Shown piece after piece: positions 8,812 through 17,135 of a stretch of 64,000 nt of DNA (position 1 is the first letter of the stretch; the number at the start of each line of letters is the position of its first letter). The DNA lies in NCBI RefSeq assembly GCF_000959445.1, contig NZ_CP009632.1, positions 434,001-498,000 of the forward strand, written 5' to 3'. Below the pieces are notes generated by a model, which did not search any database, was not told the DNA's origin, and worked only from the letters and a program-made list of their open reading frames with translations. A program made the translations under genes and the position numbers. This DNA comes from Burkholderia vietnamiensis LMG 10929. GTDB lineage: Bacteria > Pseudomonadota > Gammaproteobacteria > Burkholderiales > Burkholderiaceae.

Positions 8812-9612
8812 TCAGGTGCGAACGCGCGCGCGTGCCTGCCGACCGGGCCGGCCCGCGCGCTCGCGACGGCGGCGTGCGTGCGATGTGCGGTGTCGCGCGG
8901 CAGGCGTCGTGTCGTCGCGATGCCGCATGCGCGGCAACTCCGGTTCGCTGTCGGTTCGTTCCGGCGCGAACGTGGCGGCGACCGCGCGTTTCAGTTTCGC
9001 CAGCACGAACTGACGGTCGACCTGACCGTCGGCCGCACGGAACAGATCGAAGCCGGCGACACGCAGCAGCTCGACGGCGCGCACGCTGCCGTATTCGTAG
9101 ACGACCGCGGCCGCACGGACGCGACGCCCGTGCGCCAGCGACACGAGGAGCTGCGCAACGTCGCTGTGCAGCCACGTGACGTGCGCGACGAATGAATCGA
9201 CGAATAGCTCCGGATGCCGCAGCGCCTGGAACACCGACTCGGCGCGCTCGCTTATGCGCAATCCGGGCGGCGCGGCCGGCGCGACCGGCATGTCGGCGGC
9301 GAACAGGTCGCCCATCACCAGCAGCGTCGGATAGGCGGGCGTACCGAGGTCGGCTTCGGCGAGCGTCGTTCCGTCAGTGCGGACGAACGTCGCTTCGGCG
9401 CGCGCGCATCGGTCGATCGCCTGTGGTTGCGGGCGACGACGGCGTTCCCCGCGCGTCAGCGCCGCGAGCCGCTGGCGCGAAGCGGGTTCGTCGGCGTTCG
9501 CGGCGGGACGGTGCGAGCGCGCGCGCGCGGTGGCGGCGGCCGCACGCATCCGGCCCGCGGCCGCACGGATGGCGAGACGGCTCAGCTTGATGTGGTCGTT
9601 GCGTGTTGGCAC
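8812..9612 (-). CDS. MerR/LitR paralogue without DNA-binding domain
   Basis: A 266-residue protein whose middle (about residues 85-215) matches the sensor-like domain of the MerR gene at 3061-4032: ELLRVAGFDLFRAADGQ here against ELARLSGFELFRSTEGQ there. The first 80 residues are Arg/Ala-rich and show no winged-helix motif. The last 45 are basic low-complexity sequence without the C-x-C-x2-H...C cluster. It begins with GTG at 9612 behind GGGAGG. It heads the folE-sigma-flavoprotein operon. It may be a degenerate regulator, or a partner that modulates the full-length regulator or the sigma factor; function unknown. Confidence 0.6.
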   Translation of the reverse strand: MPTRNDHIKLSRLAIRAAAGRMRAAAATARARSHRPAANADEPASRQRLAALTRGERRRRPQPQAIDRCARAEATFVRTDGTTLAEADLGTPAYPTLLVMGDLFAADMPVAPAAPPGLRISERAESVFQALRHPELFVDSFVAHVTWLHSDVAQLLVSLAHGRRVRAAAVVYEYGSVRAVELLRVAGFDLFRAADGQVDRQFVLAKLKRAVAATFAPERTDSEPELPRMRHRDDTTPAARHRTSHARRRRERAGRPGRQARARVRT

Positions 9613-9649
9613 GGGGCCTCCCTTGGGTCGATACCTGCGTCACGGCTCG

Positions 9650-9694
9650 ATTGTATGCAAATTTTCGGGAATGTGAAGCAGAAAAGCGAGTCAA
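9650..9694 (-). promoter_or_regulatory. Promoter with LitR-like operator before the folE-sigma operon
   Basis: On the minus strand: TTGAC, 12 bases, TTCAC, overlapping a -35-like CTTCAC, then 17 bases to the -10-like TACAAT (9650-9655, preceded by TGCA). The 28-bp element 9667-9694 matches 4086-4113 at 23 of 28 positions with the same 12-bp offset to the -10 box. It is the likely promoter of the MerR-like/folE/ECF/flavoprotein operon, controlled by the full-length MerR protein. Confidence 0.6.
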
Positions 9695-9790
9695 GAGTTG
9701 TGAAAATGCGAATTTAGTGTGTCATTGCCTCTGCGGTGTGGGGTATTCGTGTGAAATTATGCGTGTAATATGGACTATCGAGCCGAATGT

Positions 9791-9815
9791 GCTTCAATTT
9801 CGCGTCTATTGAAGC
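9791..9815. repeat. Perfect inverted repeat GCTTCAAT-N9-ATTGAAGC
   Basis: Eight-base perfect half-sites separated by nine bases, about 180 bp upstream of the truncated MerR paralogue. The half-site TGCTTCAAT also occurs, slightly degenerate, inside both LitR-like operator elements (TGCTTCAAA, TGCTTCACA). It could be an auxiliary binding site for the same regulator. Confidence 0.5.
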
Positions 9816-9906
9816 GGAATTATGAGTCGCTATTCGTGATGAATCTACGCAAAACGATGCGATTCATACGGATGCGAGCCAATGGGATGGGGGTGTGTTG
9901 GGCGTC

Positions 9907-9957
9907 TGACTCAAGATATGACTCAGATAGATGAGTCAATAGCTCAAATTCGATTCA
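9907..9957. repeat. Cluster of TGACTCA / TGAGTCA heptamers
   Basis: TGACTCA at 9907-9913 and 9919-9925, TGAGTCA at 9932-9938, and GATTCAT at 9952-9957, spaced 12, 13 and 20 bases start to start. Four related half-palindromes within 51 bases of otherwise AT-rich DNA look like a multi-site binding region rather than chance. Confidence 0.5.
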
Positions 9958-10155
9958 TCCAGCCGCAGTGATGCGCTCGACCTCCTGCTGCTGGCCCATC
10001 TCGACCGGACACCGACGGGGACAGCCGGCGTGCAGCTCTTTCGACTTGCGTCAACCGTGGAGAACGCACGGCGCGCATGGGCCAACAGCGCTCAACCGCG
10101 CGACGAGGTTCATCCCTGATTGGCCCGGCGCTATGCGCGACGAGCCAGCGCGACC

Positions 10156-10326
10156 TCAATCGCGCGAACCGACCGACTTCCCCCTCCCGGTCGATCGCCG
10201 GTTTCGCCGGCAGCGATCCGAGCAATATCGGACGTCCTCCCACACTGCCTTCCACTTCTTTCTCCAGCTGAAAGGCAACCCACAGGCGGCACACGTTTTT
10301 CGAGGCAAGTGAATCTTGTCGACCAT
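10156..10326 (-). CDS. DUF2256 zinc-ribbon protein
   Basis: A 56-residue protein matching the DUF2256 pattern: [19 protein letters not shown], then about nine residues on [10 protein letters not shown]. The C-x2-C...C-x3-C arrangement should bind one zinc. DUF2256 genes commonly neighbour cryptochrome/photolyase genes, which fits here; the molecular role is unknown. I chose the ATG at 10326 because family members begin shortly before the first Cys pair. An in-frame GTG at 10356 would add ten residues, and neither start has a strong ribosome binding site. Confidence 0.75.
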   Translation of the reverse strand: MVDKIHLPRKTCAACGLPFSWRKKWKAVWEDVRYCSDRCRRNRRSTGRGKSVGSRD

Positions 10327-10420
10327 GGCGAACGACGCGTTGAAAGCGATCCTCACGAAGTTCGATCACGCGGCAACGCGGCCGCGTGCGGTATTCGGCC
10401 GGCCGCGCCCGCCGGCCGAA

Positions 10421-10957
10421 TCAGCGCGCATCGTCGCCGAGCAACTGGCGGCGCAACGACGTCGCGCGTGTGCGCGGATCGAGCCAGATCTCGAAGAACG
10501 CGCGCGCGAACGCCGGATCGGCCACTTCCGCGGTGAGGCGACCGTTCGTATAGAAGCGTGCGCCGCGCTCGGGCAGATACACGCCGCAGAGCACGTCGCC
10601 GCGCGACACGTCGGTGAACGCGCGGGCGATGTCGCGTCGCCAGGCGTCGCGCGTCGCGGCGGGCAGCGGCGCTGCCGCGAGGCGCTCGATTTCATCCATG
10701 CCGGTCGCTACGAGCCGCTCGCCCGTCACGTCGTGGCGATAGGCCAGCGACAACGCGAACGGCGTGTCGAACGCGCCGGGCGCGCGACGCGCCCACAGCT
10801 GCGCGTCGTACAGACAGATCGCGAACACGCAGAAGCGGCCCGAGCCGATCAGCCGCGCCGACGCGACATCGTCGACGCAATTTGCATCGGCGGCGCCCGG
10901 CATCGCGAACGCCGCCCACGCCGCAACGGCCGCGAGGGCCGCGAACCGGCGCGTCAT
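10421..10957 (-). CDS. Secreted chalcone isomerase-like protein
   Basis: A 178-residue protein with an N-terminal signal peptide (about residues 1-25, ending AADAN) and a chalcone isomerase-like fold: ARLIGSGRFCVFAICLYDAQ, FALSLAYRHDV, GDVLCGVYLPERGARFYTNG, ARAFFEIWLDPRTRA. Bacterial members lack flavonoid chemistry; some may bind fatty acids. It begins one base after the Cfa-like stop codon, so it is the last gene of the amine oxidase-DUF1365-Cfa-CHI operon. A role with modified fatty acids is inferred from context. Confidence 0.82.
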   Translation of the reverse strand: MTRRFAALAAVAAWAAFAMPGAADANCVDDVASARLIGSGRFCVFAICLYDAQLWARRAPGAFDTPFALSLAYRHDVTGERLVATGMDEIERLAAAPLPAATRDAWRRDIARAFTDVSRGDVLCGVYLPERGARFYTNGRLTAEVADPAFARAFFEIWLDPRTRATSLRRQLLGDDAR

Positions 10958-10958
10958 G

Positions 10959-12176
10959 TCAGCGGCCCGCCGACACGACGAAATGCATCACGTCGGTACG
11001 CCGCTCGGCAAATCCAGCTTCGCAATAGGCGAGGTACAGCCGCCACGTGCGAATGAAGGTCTCGTCGAATCCTTGCGCGCGCACCAGATCGGCGTGTGCA
11101 TCGAACGTCGCCCGCCACGTGCGCAGCGTGCGCGCGTAGTCGTCGCCGAACGCGTGCACCGGTGCGGCGGCGAGTCCGGCGCGGCGCGCTGCGTCGACGA
11201 AGCGCTCGGCGCTCGGCAACATCCCGCCGGGAAAGATGAATTCGCGGATGAAGTCGCTCGACGCGCGGTACGCCTCGAATTGCGACTCGGCGATCGTGAT
11301 CGATTGGATCAACGCGCGTGCACCGGGCTTCAGACGCCGCACGAGCACGTCGAAGTACACGGGCCAGAACTTTTCGCCGACGGCTTCGAACATTTCGATC
11401 GACACCGCCGCATCGTATTGGCCGTCGACGTCGCGATAGTCGCGCAATTCGATCGTGACGAGATCGGCCAGCCCCTCGCGCGCAACGCGTTCGCGAGCCA
11501 GCGAATATTGTTGCTGCGAGATCGTCACGCCGTGCACGCGGACGCCCTGACGCGCCGCGTGTACGGCGAAGCCGCCCCAGCCGCAGCCGATCTCGAGCAC
11601 GCGCATGCCGGCGCGCAGGCCGAGCGTCGCGACGATGCGCTGATACTTCGCCGCCTGCGCGTCGGCGAGCGGGCGGCGGTCGTCGCCGTCGAAGCATGCG
11701 CTCGAATAGGTCCACGTATCGTCGAGCCACAACCGGTAGAAGTCGTTGCCGAGGTCGTAATGCGCGTGGATGTTGCGGCGGCTGCCCGCGCGCGTATTCG
11801 CGCGCAGCCGATGGCGCAGCGCGTACCACACGCGTGCGAAGGGGCCGCCCGTCACGGTCTTGGCGATCACCGGCTGATTGCGGATCGCGACGCGCAGCAG
11901 CGCGACCGGATCGGGCGTGTCGACCCAGCCGGCGCGATACGCGTCGGCAAAGCCGATGTCGCCGGCGCGCAGGATCGCGCGGCAGGCGCGCCAGTCGCGG
12001 ATCTGCAGCGTCGCGGCCGGCTGGCGGTGCGGATCGCCGAACACGTGTTGTGCGCCTTCGGGCGTCACGAGCGTGAGATGGCCGTCGTGGATGCGTCGCA
12101 GCAGCGCGATGAACAACCGGGCCGACAGCGGCAGCGCCGCTTGCGAGGCGGCAGAGAGCAGGCGCAGCAGGGTCAT
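10959..12176 (-). CDS. Cyclopropane-fatty-acid-phospholipid synthase-like SAM methyltransferase (copy 1)
   Basis: A 405-residue CfaS-family methyltransferase acting on unsaturated acyl chains of membrane phospholipids. The SAM-binding motif I is VLEIGCGWGGFAVHAA; SIEMFEAVGEKFWPVYF and SDFIREFIFPGGMLPS are typical substrate-site blocks. The start at 12176 overlaps the DUF1365 stop by four bases (ATGA), implying coupling. With the amine oxidase-like protein and DUF1365 it matches a set known from singlet-oxygen regulons, where such methyltransferases make methylated/furan fatty acids rather than plain cyclopropanes; which product forms here is open. Confidence 0.9.
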   Translation of the reverse strand: MTLLRLLSAASQAALPLSARLFIALLRRIHDGHLTLVTPEGAQHVFGDPHRQPAATLQIRDWRACRAILRAGDIGFADAYRAGWVDTPDPVALLRVAIRNQPVIAKTVTGGPFARVWYALRHRLRANTRAGSRRNIHAHYDLGNDFYRLWLDDTWTYSSACFDGDDRRPLADAQAAKYQRIVATLGLRAGMRVLEIGCGWGGFAVHAARQGVRVHGVTISQQQYSLARERVAREGLADLVTIELRDYRDVDGQYDAAVSIEMFEAVGEKFWPVYFDVLVRRLKPGARALIQSITIAESQFEAYRASSDFIREFIFPGGMLPSAERFVDAARRAGLAAAPVHAFGDDYARTLRTWRATFDAHADLVRAQGFDETFIRTWRLYLAYCEAGFAERRTDVMHFVVSAGR

Positions 12177-13027
12177 GGGCGGGCCTCGTGATCGGACGTC
12201 GCCGGGCGGCCGCGTGACGACGCGTCCGGCGAGCGGGACAGGGACGAATCGGCGCCGGCCGAATGGCCCGGCGGCGTCTTGCCGTAGAACGGCACGCGCG
12301 CGAGCCACAGCCGCAGCGCATGCCAATGGATGCGGATGACGACGTTCACCGCGTTCAGCGGCTGGCGAGCCAGCGCGCGCCACGCGCGTGCGGCGGTCAG
12401 CGGTTCGGCGCGCATGCCGAGCGCCGTGCGCAGCAGCAGGCCGTCGTCGTCGCGATAGTCGATCGCGACGCTCAGGCGGTCGCCACGCTGCCGCACGCGA
12501 AACGCATAACTGCCGACCACCTCGCAAAACGGCGAGACGTGAAACGTCTTTCGGCAGACGAGGGCGGTGCCGGCGTCGATCGGCGCGTGATGCAGCGCCG
12601 TCAGCAGATAGCCGTGGTACGCGCCGAAGGTGTTGCGCACGTCCGCGTAGAGCGCGCGCAGCCGGCCCGCGCGGTCGTAGCAGTACCAGAAGCTGACCGG
12701 GTTGAACGCGTATCCGAAGATGCGCGGGATCGTCTGCAGCCAGATCGGGCCGTCGGCCGGAATGCCGGCCCGCGCGAGCAGATCGCGCATCCATGGCCCG
12801 AGCGGCCGCCCGTCGCGCGGGCCGTAGTCGCGCGATGCGAGCGCGAGCGGGCGCCAGCGGTCGACGCCGAACCAGCGGCCGTCGATCTCGTCGAGCCGTT
12901 CGACGTCGCAGCAGACCTGGAAGATCGGATACGTGAACGCATGGCGCACCGGCCGTAACCGTTCGTGCATCACGTGGCCGACCAGAAGCCGCGCGGCATG
13001 GCCGTCGCGGGCGAACGGCGCGTTCAT
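12173..13027 (-). CDS. DUF1365 domain-containing protein
   Basis: A 284-residue protein of the DUF1365 family, a constant companion of Cfa-like and FAD amine oxidase-like genes. Visible family features are GHVMHERLRPVRHAFTYPIF near the start, NPVSFWYCYDRAGRLRALYA, and KTFHVSPFCEVVGSYAFRV. The C-terminal 40 residues are Ser/Pro/Arg-rich and probably disordered. It overlaps both neighbours by four bases. Biochemical activity is unknown; a role in modifying membrane acyl chains is inferred from the operon. Confidence 0.88.
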   Translation of the reverse strand: MNAPFARDGHAARLLVGHVMHERLRPVRHAFTYPIFQVCCDVERLDEIDGRWFGVDRWRPLALASRDYGPRDGRPLGPWMRDLLARAGIPADGPIWLQTIPRIFGYAFNPVSFWYCYDRAGRLRALYADVRNTFGAYHGYLLTALHHAPIDAGTALVCRKTFHVSPFCEVVGSYAFRVRQRGDRLSVAIDYRDDDGLLLRTALGMRAEPLTAARAWRALARQPLNAVNVVIRIHWHALRLWLARVPFYGKTPPGHSAGADSSLSRSPDASSRGRPATSDHEARP

Positions 13028-14334
13028 GGGCGCGCCCAGACCGGCGCGATGCCGAAGTCGGCGGCGACGCGCAACGCCGATTTCAGCCCGTCCTCATGAA
13101 ATCCGTAGCCCGTCCACGCGCCCGCGAACCACGTGTTGCGCCGTCCCTGCAGCGCGGGCAGACGTTGCTGCGCGTCGACGGCCGCGAGATCGAGCAGCGG
13201 ATGCTCGTAGTCGTAGCGCCCCAACTGCGTGCCTGGCGCGGGCTCGTCGACCGGATTCAGCGTGACGACCACCGGCGAACGGAACGGCAGCGGCTGCAAC
13301 TGGTTCAGCAGATAGCTGACGCACACTGGCGCTGCGTCGCCGCCGCCCGGCGCGGAGCGGCCGCTCAGGTAGTTCCAGGCCGACCACACGCGCTTGCGGC
13401 GCGGCAGCAGCGCCGTATCGGTATGCAGCACCGCGACGTTGTGCTGATAGCGCACGGCGCCCAGCACGTCGCGCTCGGCGTTGCTCGGGTCGGCGAGCAG
13501 CCGCAGGCTCGTCGGCGCGTGGCAGGCGAGCACGACCGCATCGAAGCGCTCGTGACCGGCCGCGTCGGTGGCGACCATGACGTAGCCGTCGTCGCGCCGG
13601 ATCGCGCGCACCGGCGTGCCGACGCGCACGTCGTCGAGCGTCGCGGCGATGCGCTCGACGTACTGCCGCGCGCCGCCGGCGACCGTGCGCCACGGCGGGC
13701 GGTTGTTGACCTGCAGCAGCGCGTGATTTAGGCAGAAGCGCAGGAACGTCGCCGCCGGAAAACGCAGGATGTCGTTGGCCGCGCTCGACCAGATCGCGGC
13801 CGCCATCGGCAGCAGATAGTGATGCTGGAACGGCGCGCCGTAGCGGCCGGCGGTGAGCAGTTCGCCGACCGACAGACGCTGGCGGTGCGCCGCTTCGAGA
13901 TGATCGCGCGCGGCCGCGTTGAAGCGCAGGATGTCGCGCAGCATGCCGAGAAACGTCGGCGAAAACAGGTTGCGGCGTTGCGCGAATACCGTGTTGAGAT
14001 TGCTGCCGGCCCATTCGAGCCGGCCGCCGTCGACCGACACCGAGAACGACATGTCGGTCGCATGTGCCGCCACGCCGAGTTCGTCGAACAGCGCGATCAG
14101 GTTCGGATAGGTGCGGTCGTTGAATACGAGGAACCCCGTGTCGACGGGGTGGCGCGCTCCGTCCAGTTCGACGTCGACCGTGTGCGTGTGGCCGCCCAGA
14201 TAGTCGGCGGATTCGAACAGCGTCACGCGGTGACGGCGGGCCAGCAGATAGGCGCTTGCGAGGCCCGCGATGCCGGCGCCGACGACGGCGATTCGTCGTC
14301 CGCGCGGCAGCGAGCCGATGTATTGCGGGTGCAT
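13024..14334 (-). CDS. FAD-dependent amine oxidase-like protein (COG2907)
   Basis: A 436-residue flavoprotein with an N-terminal Rossmann motif (IAVVGAGIAGLASAYLLARR) and the COG2907 signature ESADYLGGHTHTVDVELDG. The C-terminal FAD contact is FAGAWTGYGFHEDGLKSAL. It is the first gene of a leftward four-gene operon with DUF1365, Cfa and the CHI-like gene. Rhodobacter homologues sit in the RpoE-ChrR singlet-oxygen regulon and, as I recall, a flavoprotein there desaturates acyl chains during furan fatty acid synthesis; an analogous desaturase role is a hypothesis here. Confidence 0.86.
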   Translation of the reverse strand: MHPQYIGSLPRGRRIAVVGAGIAGLASAYLLARRHRVTLFESADYLGGHTHTVDVELDGARHPVDTGFLVFNDRTYPNLIALFDELGVAAHATDMSFSVSVDGGRLEWAGSNLNTVFAQRRNLFSPTFLGMLRDILRFNAAARDHLEAAHRQRLSVGELLTAGRYGAPFQHHYLLPMAAAIWSSAANDILRFPAATFLRFCLNHALLQVNNRPPWRTVAGGARQYVERIAATLDDVRVGTPVRAIRRDDGYVMVATDAAGHERFDAVVLACHAPTSLRLLADPSNAERDVLGAVRYQHNVAVLHTDTALLPRRKRVWSAWNYLSGRSAPGGGDAAPVCVSYLLNQLQPLPFRSPVVVTLNPVDEPAPGTQLGRYDYEHPLLDLAAVDAQQRLPALQGRRNTWFAGAWTGYGFHEDGLKSALRVAADFGIAPVWARP

Positions 14335-14426
14335 CGCGAAGGGTCTCCGTCAGTCACAATAGCGCAATCGGAAATGACATGTCCGGATATACGTGGCGCG
14401 CGCGCGTGCGGATGCACGGCAAGCCG

Positions 14427-15041
14427 TCAATCGCGCCGGCCGGGCGACGCGAAGCCGGGTTGGCCGAGCTGGTCGGGCGTTTGCGGCACGCGCCTGAAGC
14501 GCGACGTGTCGTAGCCCATCGCGTCGAGCCGCGCGAGCAGCGACCGATAGGTGGCGTCGTCCATGGTCGGCTCGCGCGAGAAGATCCAGCCGAGCGTCTT
14601 GCCCGGGTAGCCGAGGATCGTGTAGCGATAGTCGGCGTCGACATACAGCGTCAGCTGCGTGACGTACACCGGCCAGAACAGCCGCACGCGCCATTCGCCG
14701 CCGCCGCTGCCGGGCTTGACCGAATCGACGAACCGGTAGCGCGTCTCGGGTCGATCGAAGCCGCCTTTGCGGCCGACGAACGCGTCGTCGATCCGACCGT
14801 CTTCGCGTAGCCGCCATTCGGCCCGACTGCCGACGAAATCGCGTTCCGCGAAATACGGAATGTTCGCGATCACGTACCAGCGGCCCATGTAGCGCGGCAG
14901 GTCGACGGGAACGGTCGACAGCGGAACGCCGGCGCGCGGATTCGGGTTCGGCGGAGCGTCGGAGCAGCCTGCGGCGCCGAGCGCGAGAGTCATCGCCATC
15001 GCCATCGCGACGGCCACGCGACGCACCGCGCCGTGCGACAT
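14427..15041 (-). CDS. Outer-membrane lipocalin (Blc-like lipoprotein), copy 1
   Basis: A 204-residue lipocalin. The signal peptide ends in the lipobox GAAGC (Cys about residue 26), so it should be lipid-anchored. The lipocalin signature appears as LPRYMGRWYVIANIPYFAE, with YRYTILGYPGKTLGWIFSRE and a C-terminal LLARLDAMGYDTSRFRRVPQ. Bacterial Blc proteins bind fatty acids and lysophospholipids in damaged membranes. The start at 15041 lies just after the Cfa copy 2 stop; the longer frame to 15839 runs antisense-like through Cfa. Last gene of the DUF1295-Cfa-lipocalin operon. Confidence 0.9.
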   Translation of the reverse strand: MSHGAVRRVAVAMAMAMTLALGAAGCSDAPPNPNPRAGVPLSTVPVDLPRYMGRWYVIANIPYFAERDFVGSRAEWRLREDGRIDDAFVGRKGGFDRPETRYRFVDSVKPGSGGGEWRVRLFWPVYVTQLTLYVDADYRYTILGYPGKTLGWIFSREPTMDDATYRSLLARLDAMGYDTSRFRRVPQTPDQLGQPGFASPGRRD

Positions 15042-15049
15042 GACGGGCC

Positions 15050-16150
15050 TCACGCGTGCCCCCGGCGCTTGTCGAACAGATAATGGGCGACGCCCCATTC
15101 CTGCCCGCCGGCATAGCCGAACAGCTCGGCGACGGCCATGTAGAACATTCGCCAGCGCTGGAACCAGACGCGCGCGTCGGCGCCATAGACGGTGTCGAAA
15201 ATCGGCATGATCCGGTCGCGCGCCGCGTCGAGCGACGCGAGCCACTGGTTCGCCGTGCGCGCGTAGTGCGTGCCGTCGAGCCACCATTGGCGGGCGATGC
15301 GCACGTCGTCCTGGAACCGCAGCAGCAGATCGGCCGACGGCATCGTGCCGCCGGTGAAGAAATGGCGCGACATCCAGTCGGTGTCGTCGCGCACCGCGAA
15401 GTGATAGGCGAGCAGCTTGTGCGCGAAGATGTGCACGAACAGCTTGCCGTCGTCGCGCATCCAGCGCGCGATCTTCGCGAGCAGTTGCCCGTAGTTCTTC
15501 ATGTGCTCGAACATCTCGATCGACAGCACGCGGTCGAAGCCGGCGTCGTCGGCGTCGAAATCGAAGTCGACCACGTCGCCGGTCACGATGCGCAGATTGG
15601 TCAATCCGCGCCGCGCCGAACATTGCTCGATGAACAGCCGTTGGCCGTGCGAGTTCGACAGGCCGACGATCTGCGCGTGCGGATAGCGTTCGGCGAGCCA
15701 CAGCGACAGCGAGCCCCAGCCGCAGCCGAGGTCGAGAATGCGCTGGCCGTCCGCGAGCTGGGCGCGCTCCACGTACAACTCGAGCATCGCGTCCTCGGCC
15801 TGCGGGAGCGTTTCGGTGCCGCGCGGGTAATAGCCGCACGAATACTTGAGCCGCGGGCCGAGATGCGCCTCGAAGAACGCGCCGGGCACCTCGTAGTGCT
15901 GCGTGTTCGCTGCTTGCGTGTCGATCGCGATCGGGCTCGCGCTCAGTTCGCGCACCAGCGCGTCATGGGCCGCCGCTCGCCCTTCGCCGTCGTAAGCATG
16001 TTCGGCGCGCAGGCGGTCGCGCATCAGCGAGCGCATTCCGGCGCGGATCAGCGGGTCCGGCAGCCAGCCGCGCTCGCAACAGCGGATCAGCCAGGAGTCG
16101 TCGGGTGCCGGCAGCGTGGCCGGCGACGGTGGCGAGGTGGTAGCGGTCAT
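15050..16150 (-). CDS. Cyclopropane-fatty-acid synthase-like SAM methyltransferase (copy 2)
   Basis: A 366-residue methyltransferase related to, but clearly diverged from, copy 1. SAM motif I is [20 protein letters not shown]; further blocks are [40 protein letters not shown] and [15 protein letters not shown]. It is shorter than true Cfa and lacks the long N-terminal domain, resembling the methyltransferases found with DUF1295. It overlaps the DUF1295 stop by one base (TGATG). The pair of Cfa-like enzymes suggests two successive or alternative acyl-chain methylations. Confidence 0.88.
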   Translation of the reverse strand: MTATTSPPSPATLPAPDDSWLIRCCERGWLPDPLIRAGMRSLMRDRLRAEHAYDGEGRAAAHDALVRELSASPIAIDTQAANTQHYEVPGAFFEAHLGPRLKYSCGYYPRGTETLPQAEDAMLELYVERAQLADGQRILDLGCGWGSLSLWLAERYPHAQIVGLSNSHGQRLFIEQCSARRGLTNLRIVTGDVVDFDFDADDAGFDRVLSIEMFEHMKNYGQLLAKIARWMRDDGKLFVHIFAHKLLAYHFAVRDDTDWMSRHFFTGGTMPSADLLLRFQDDVRIARQWWLDGTHYARTANQWLASLDAARDRIMPIFDTVYGADARVWFQRWRMFYMAVAELFGYAGGQEWGVAHYLFDKRRGHA

Positions 16151-16980
16151 CAGCGTGAGCTCCGGTCTTCGGGGTGATCGGTCGGCGCGGCGGAAGTGCC
16201 GCGCATCGGCCTGGGCGGCCACGGCACGAGCGCGCTGGTCGTGCGCATGTAGTCGCGGTAGCCCGGCCGGGTTTGCACGAGACGCGCTTCGAGCAGCGGC
16301 AAGCCGGATATCTTGACCAGCAGCACGGCCATCAGCAGCGGCGGCAGCAGCGTCAGCCAGCCCCACGGCATCGCGATCGCCAGCGCCGTGTACGCGAGCC
16401 AGTGCACGCACTCGAAAAAGTAGTTGGGGTGCCGCGAATAGCGCCACCAGCCGACGCGACAGACCTGGCCGCGGTGGCCGGGATCGGCGAGGAAGCGCGC
16501 GAGCTGCCGGTCGGCGGCCGTCTCGCCTGCCACGGCGGCGATCCAGATCGCGACCGCGGCGGCAAGCGCCGCCCCCGACGGCGCTTCCGCGCTATAGGCG
16601 GGGACGAAGAACGCGATCGACAGCAACATCGAGATCAGCGCTTGCAGCTGGAACAGCCAGAACATGTTGCGCGGCGCGGCGTCGCCCCATTGCTCGCGGA
16701 ACCGGCGATAGCGCGGATCTTCCGGCTGCCCGCGATTGCGCCGCCACAGATGCTGCGCGAGCCGCAGGCCCCAGACGCCGCCGCCGATCGCGACGAGCGC
16801 GCGATTCGCGGCGAGGCCGGTGCCGAGCGCTGCGACGAACACGGCTACGCCGCCGAGCGTCGCGGCCCAGACGGGGTCGATCATTGCGGCGTTGCGGGAA
16901 TGCAATTGTTCGATCCATACCGCCGTGAACGACAGGAACAGACCGATGAAAGCGAGCAGGGCAACGGCGACGGCGGGCAT
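16150..16980 (-). CDS. DUF1295 integral membrane protein (steroid reductase/ICMT-like)
   Basis: A 276-residue inner-membrane protein with about six or seven hydrophobic segments. The C-terminal half carries the family signature [20 protein letters not shown] and [20 protein letters not shown], related to isoprenylcysteine methyltransferases and NADPH-dependent reductases. It heads the leftward operon with Cfa copy 2 and the lipocalin. A possible job is reducing or rearranging acyl-chain double bonds together with the methyltransferase; this is inference from the operon. Confidence 0.87.
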   Translation of the reverse strand: MPAVAVALLAFIGLFLSFTAVWIEQLHSRNAAMIDPVWAATLGGVAVFVAALGTGLAANRALVAIGGGVWGLRLAQHLWRRNRGQPEDPRYRRFREQWGDAAPRNMFWLFQLQALISMLLSIAFFVPAYSAEAPSGAALAAAVAIWIAAVAGETAADRQLARFLADPGHRGQVCRVGWWRYSRHPNYFFECVHWLAYTALAIAMPWGWLTLLPPLLMAVLLVKISGLPLLEARLVQTRPGYRDYMRTTSALVPWPPRPMRGTSAAPTDHPEDRSSR

Positions 16981-17135
16981 ACGGGCTCCGAGGACGCGAT
17001 GTCTTCGATATACGGAGCCGTGGGCGGAACGGATGCAGCAGGCAGGATGCAGCGCGGTTCGGCGGTGTCGGGAAGGGGCGGGTGAGACGTAGTCGCGCGC
17101 CGCGCGGTTGCGCGGCGTGCGTCATGTGGTGCGCG

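Larger units (their letters stand above)
9613..10155. other. AT-richer regulatory intergenic region
   Basis: About 540 bases, clearly lower in GC than the surroundings, with no convincing gene. It holds the promoter/operator at 9650-9694, a perfect inverted repeat at 9791-9815, a cluster of TGACTCA-type heptamers at 9907-9957, and further GATTCAT/TGAGTC half-sites around 9821-9865. It lies downstream of the DUF2256 gene and upstream of the truncated MerR paralogue. Confidence 0.6.

Noticed and set aside
7166..9175. 669-codon open frame on the minus strand spanning folE and the ECF sigma gene
   Set aside because: Only the last 235 codons show sigma-factor sequence; the upstream part is antisense-free shadow of folE and has Arg-rich chance composition. 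A start with a good ribosome binding site exists at 7873.
9944..10369. 141-codon minus-strand ORF overlapping the DUF2256 gene
   Set aside because: The DUF2256 cysteine pattern is in a different frame; this ORF has no recognisable content.
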